A stretch of DNA of 64,000 nt from Leptolyngbya sp. FACHB-8 (GTDB lineage Bacteria > Cyanobacteriota > Cyanobacteriia > Elainellales > Elainellaceae), in NCBI RefSeq assembly GCF_014695575.1, contig NZ_JACJOO010000006.1:186001-250000 (forward strand). The letters are read 5' to 3'. Under the pieces are notes generated by a model that did not search any database, was not told the DNA's origin, and worked only from the letters and a program-made list of their open reading frames with translations. A program made the translations under genes and the position numbers. Shown here piece after piece: positions 61,750 to 64,000 of this stretch (position 1 is its first letter; every line of letters begins with the position of its first letter).

Positions 61750-64000
61750 TTGCAGCAATATAGGGCTGAATTAGGTTGGCGATCGCCTCATCCTCAAACT
61801 CCTCAGCCAATTGCAAAACCTTATCGGCAAACGCTCTATACCTGACATCACGCTCCTTAAGAAGGTTCGCTTCGGATTGGATATCTATCACATAGCCTGC
61901 CTGCGCGGCCCTATACAGATTGGTCAATTCTGCAGAGGATGGAATGGTCATCTCCGTAGAAGCCCCGCTAGCGCTCGGGGTAACCCCTTCATCTGCGTTA
62001 GCCTGGTAAGTCCATTGCAGTTGTAAGTGGTGTTCCAGTTGGTCGAGTAGTTCGGCGGCAGAGACGGGTTTGGGAAGGAAGTCGTCATAACCCGCGGCCA
62101 GGCTCTGCTGCCGATCAATGTTAGATACGCTGGCTGAAGATGCAATGATCGGCATATGGCGGAATGCTTCAGACTCGCGTAACAGTCGGGTCATCTCAAA
62201 CCCATTCATAACCGGCATTGCCAGGTCAGCGATGATGAGATCAGGTTGAAACTCTTTGGTTTTATCCAGTCCCTCTTGCCCATTGCTCGCCTCTATCAAA
62301 CTAAAACCAAGTGGTTCTAGTAGATTGACAACAACAGAACGATTTTCCCAGCGATCGTCAACAATCAAAATCTTACGCTGTTGGCCAACATATCCTTTGA
62401 TTTTACCAATACTCGTTATGATATTGGATTCGATCCAATCCTCTGCCAATGGGCAAATGATCTCAAATTCAAATACGCTTCCGGCATTCAGTTTACTCTG
62501 TACCTGAATGCGGCTATTCATCAGTTCTACAATGGTTTGGCTGATAGCCAGTCCTAAGCCAGTTCCCTCAGTTTGTAGCTTTGCTTTTTCCGTTTGCTCA
62601 AAGGGTAGAAAAATCCGCTCCAAATGTTCAGAGGCAATGCCAGTGCCGGTATCCTGTACTATGAAATGAAGTTTTACAGTGGTCGGATCGGTAAAATTGG
62701 AGACGGCTTCAACCGCAAACGTAACGCTCCCCCTTGAGGTAAACTTAATCGCGTTACCGAGTAGATTAATCAAAACTTGCCGCAATCGCTTCTCGTCGGT
62801 TTTAATGCCAAGGGGCAAGTTCTCTGAAGGTTGATAGATAAACTTCAGTTTCTTTTGTTCTGCCTTAATTCGGCAGATTTCAACAACGCCCTGTAAAAAG
62901 GCAGGTAAATGAATAGAAACCGGAATCAGCTCTAGTTTTCTGGCTTCAATTTTTGAAATGTCCAACACATCATTAATCAGTGTTAATAGGTGGGAACCAC
63001 ACTGATAAATGATTTGAACATTATGGCGATCCTTCTCTACAACATTTTGTGAACACTGAAGAATTTGGGCATAGCCCAAAATACCGTTCAAAGGCGTTCT
63101 TAATTCATGACTGATATTGGCTAAAAATTCACTCTTAGCATGGTTCGCCGTATCAGCCGCTTCCTTGGCTTCTCTTAGTTCAGCAGTACGCTCTTCAACC
63201 CGATGTTCCAGTTCTTCGTTCGTCTTCTCCAACGCGGTGAAGGACTGTTGTAACTGCCCTGCCATCTGGTTAAAGGATTGGGACAGCTCGTCGAGCTCTT
63301 GAATCTGGCTGGCTTCAGTCACCTGTTGCATGTTTCCAGAGGCGATCGCCCGGCTCGCTCTATTCAACCGTGCAATAGGGCGAGTAATCCAACGTGCCGT
63401 TAACATCCCCATAGCGCTAGCGACACCTAGCGCTACGAAGCAGAGGAAGATGGTCGTGTGATTGTTTGCATTAATTTGTTCCATGAAGTCAGCCTCTGGA
63501 ACGGTGACAATCACCAGCCAATCCAACCCCAGTTCATTCTGCAAAGGCGTTACTTTAATAAACTCCTTGTTCTTGCCAAAGTCAAACTGTATCTCCTGGC
63601 TGTCCTGGATGTTGGAGAAATTGCCAAACTTCTCCTGCAAGTGTTGAGCGGTTGCCTGAATTAACGGATCTGTACTATCTAGAACATTGAGCGGTTGCGC
63701 TTTACCCTCCTTCATCGTGAAGGGGTCTTGCTCAATAGAGTGAGCAATTAATGTCCCATCCCGTTCGATAATAAAAACTTTCCCCGATGGGCTAACCTTC
63801 AAGGTACTCAAAAAGTCGCTCACTTTATCCAGGAAAAGCTCAATGAGAAAAACACCTTTGAGTTTCTTGGAAGTGTCATAAATTGGTTGGCTTAAAGCCA
63901 CGGCAACTACAGGGTCATTGGCCCAGATATAAGCGTCTCCCCAGACTGCTTTCCCTGCTGCGACAGGTTGCTTGTACCATATTTCTTCTCGGGGATTCCA
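61745..64000 (-). CDS. Hybrid histidine kinase: CACHE-HAMP-HisKA-HATPase-REC, 5' end outside window
   Basis: Open to the window edge, so the N-terminus is missing. The visible part begins inside a dCACHE periplasmic sensor ([36 protein letters not shown]), followed by a membrane helix ([19 protein letters not shown]), HAMP, coiled coil, HisKA ([16 protein letters not shown]), HATPase ([18 protein letters not shown]) and receiver ([23 protein letters not shown]). The C-terminal region after the receiver (about 90 residues, helical) resembles that of the giant kinase at 25218. It probably senses a small extracellular ligand. Confidence 0.9.
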   Translation of the reverse strand, partial: WNPREEIWYKQPVAAGKAVWGDAYIWANDPVVAVALSQPIYDTSKKLKGVFLIELFLDKVSDFLSTLKVSPSGKVFIIERDGTLIAHSIEQDPFTMKEGKAQPLNVLDSTDPLIQATAQHLQEKFGNFSNIQDSQEIQFDFGKNKEFIKVTPLQNELGLDWLVIVTVPEADFMEQINANNHTTIFLCFVALGVASAMGMLTARWITRPIARLNRASRAIASGNMQQVTEASQIQELDELSQSFNQMAGQLQQSFTALEKTNEELEHRVEERTAELREAKEAADTANHAKSEFLANISHELRTPLNGILGYAQILQCSQNVVEKDRHNVQIIYQCGSHLLTLINDVLDISKIEARKLELIPVSIHLPAFLQGVVEICRIKAEQKKLKFIYQPSENLPLGIKTDEKRLRQVLINLLGNAIKFTSRGSVTFAVEAVSNFTDPTTVKLHFIVQDTGTGIASEHLERIFLPFEQTEKAKLQTEGTGLGLAISQTIVELMNSRIQVQSKLNAGSVFEFEIICPLAEDWIESNIITSIGKIKGYVGQQRKILIVDDRWENRSVVVNLLEPLGFSLIEASNGQEGLDKTKEFQPDLIIADLAMPVMNGFEMTRLLRESEAFRHMPIIASSASVSNIDRQQSLAAGYDDFLPKPVSAAELLDQLEHHLQLQWTYQANADEGVTPSASGASTEMTIPSSAELTNLYRAAQAGYVIDIQSEANLLKERDVRYRAFADKVLQLAEEFEDEAIANLIQPYIAAT

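Noticed and set aside
1-64000. CRISPR arrays, tRNA and rRNA genes
   Set aside because: I looked for regularly spaced repeats, cloverleaf-like GGTTCGA arms and rRNA landmarks in spacers and saw none I could defend; tRNAs can be missed by eye.

Overview
The window reads as chromosome of a filamentous-type cyanobacterium, probably in the Leptolyngbya/Oscillatoria group. Evidence: the HIP1 octamer GCGATCGC recurs in most genes and spacers, and the gene set is typically cyanobacterial (RRM protein followed by rpsU, DesC-type acyl-lipid desaturase, CYP110-type P450, Ser/Thr-kinase/histidine-kinase hybrid, haemagglutinin plus CHAT-TPR pair, RTX and pentapeptide proteins). Species cannot be fixed from sequence alone. 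No rRNA, tRNA, CRISPR array or intact insertion sequence was recognised.

Layout. 0-9.7 kb: metabolic and envelope genes (TPM-domain protein, cyclopropane-type lipid methyltransferase, trehalose-synthase-like GH13, an SDR, a membrane protein, a PLP decarboxylase). 8.2-13.6 kb (minus): a sugar operon, binding protein > permease > ATPase > epimerase > FGGY kinase. 14.2-22.7 kb (plus): secreted or surface proteins (intradiol dioxygenase lipoprotein, RTX protein, haemagglutinin, CHAT-TPR). 22.8-31.3 kb (minus): two giant signalling proteins. 31.9-34.9 kb: pentapeptide protein, RRM, S21, second pentapeptide protein, DesC. 36.6-45.6 kb: a signalling island with an HTH plus GAF/PAS kinase operon, three paralogous Crp/Fnr regulators, three receivers that all lack the phospho-accepting Asp, and CheR. 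45.9-49.6 kb: aldo/keto reductase, HNH protein, NDH-2, debris. 49.8-55 kb (minus): sulfate-binding protein, CysT, CysW and a DUF3604 protein in one operon with no CysA. 55-56.5 kb is a graveyard (HlyD and IS630-type fragments). 56.7-64 kb: class V aminotransferase, NudC, barstar-like protein, P450, a small unknown, and a hybrid kinase running off the window end.

The most unusual layer is non-coding. More than twenty long perfect or near-perfect palindromes fill the spacers. Several belong to families recognisable by conserved outer ends: A has 3 copies, B 2, C 2 (both 132 bp) and D 2, and several others are single copies with their own terminal inverted repeats. Within families the two arms of a hairpin have changed together, and the tri-nucleotide loop appears in either orientation. 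Many elements begin on or within a few bases of the stop codon of a gene, and some contain that stop codon in their terminal repeat. They look like non-autonomous palindromic mini-elements that also serve, or were selected, as 3'-end or terminator structures. No transposase for them lies in the window.

Second candidate for something new: a [Crp/Fnr - Asp-less receiver] module present twice between 40.2 and 44.4 kb, beside a Glu-for-Asp receiver, CheR and an HTH-kinase operon. All functional statements come from motif recognition by eye; no database search was run.
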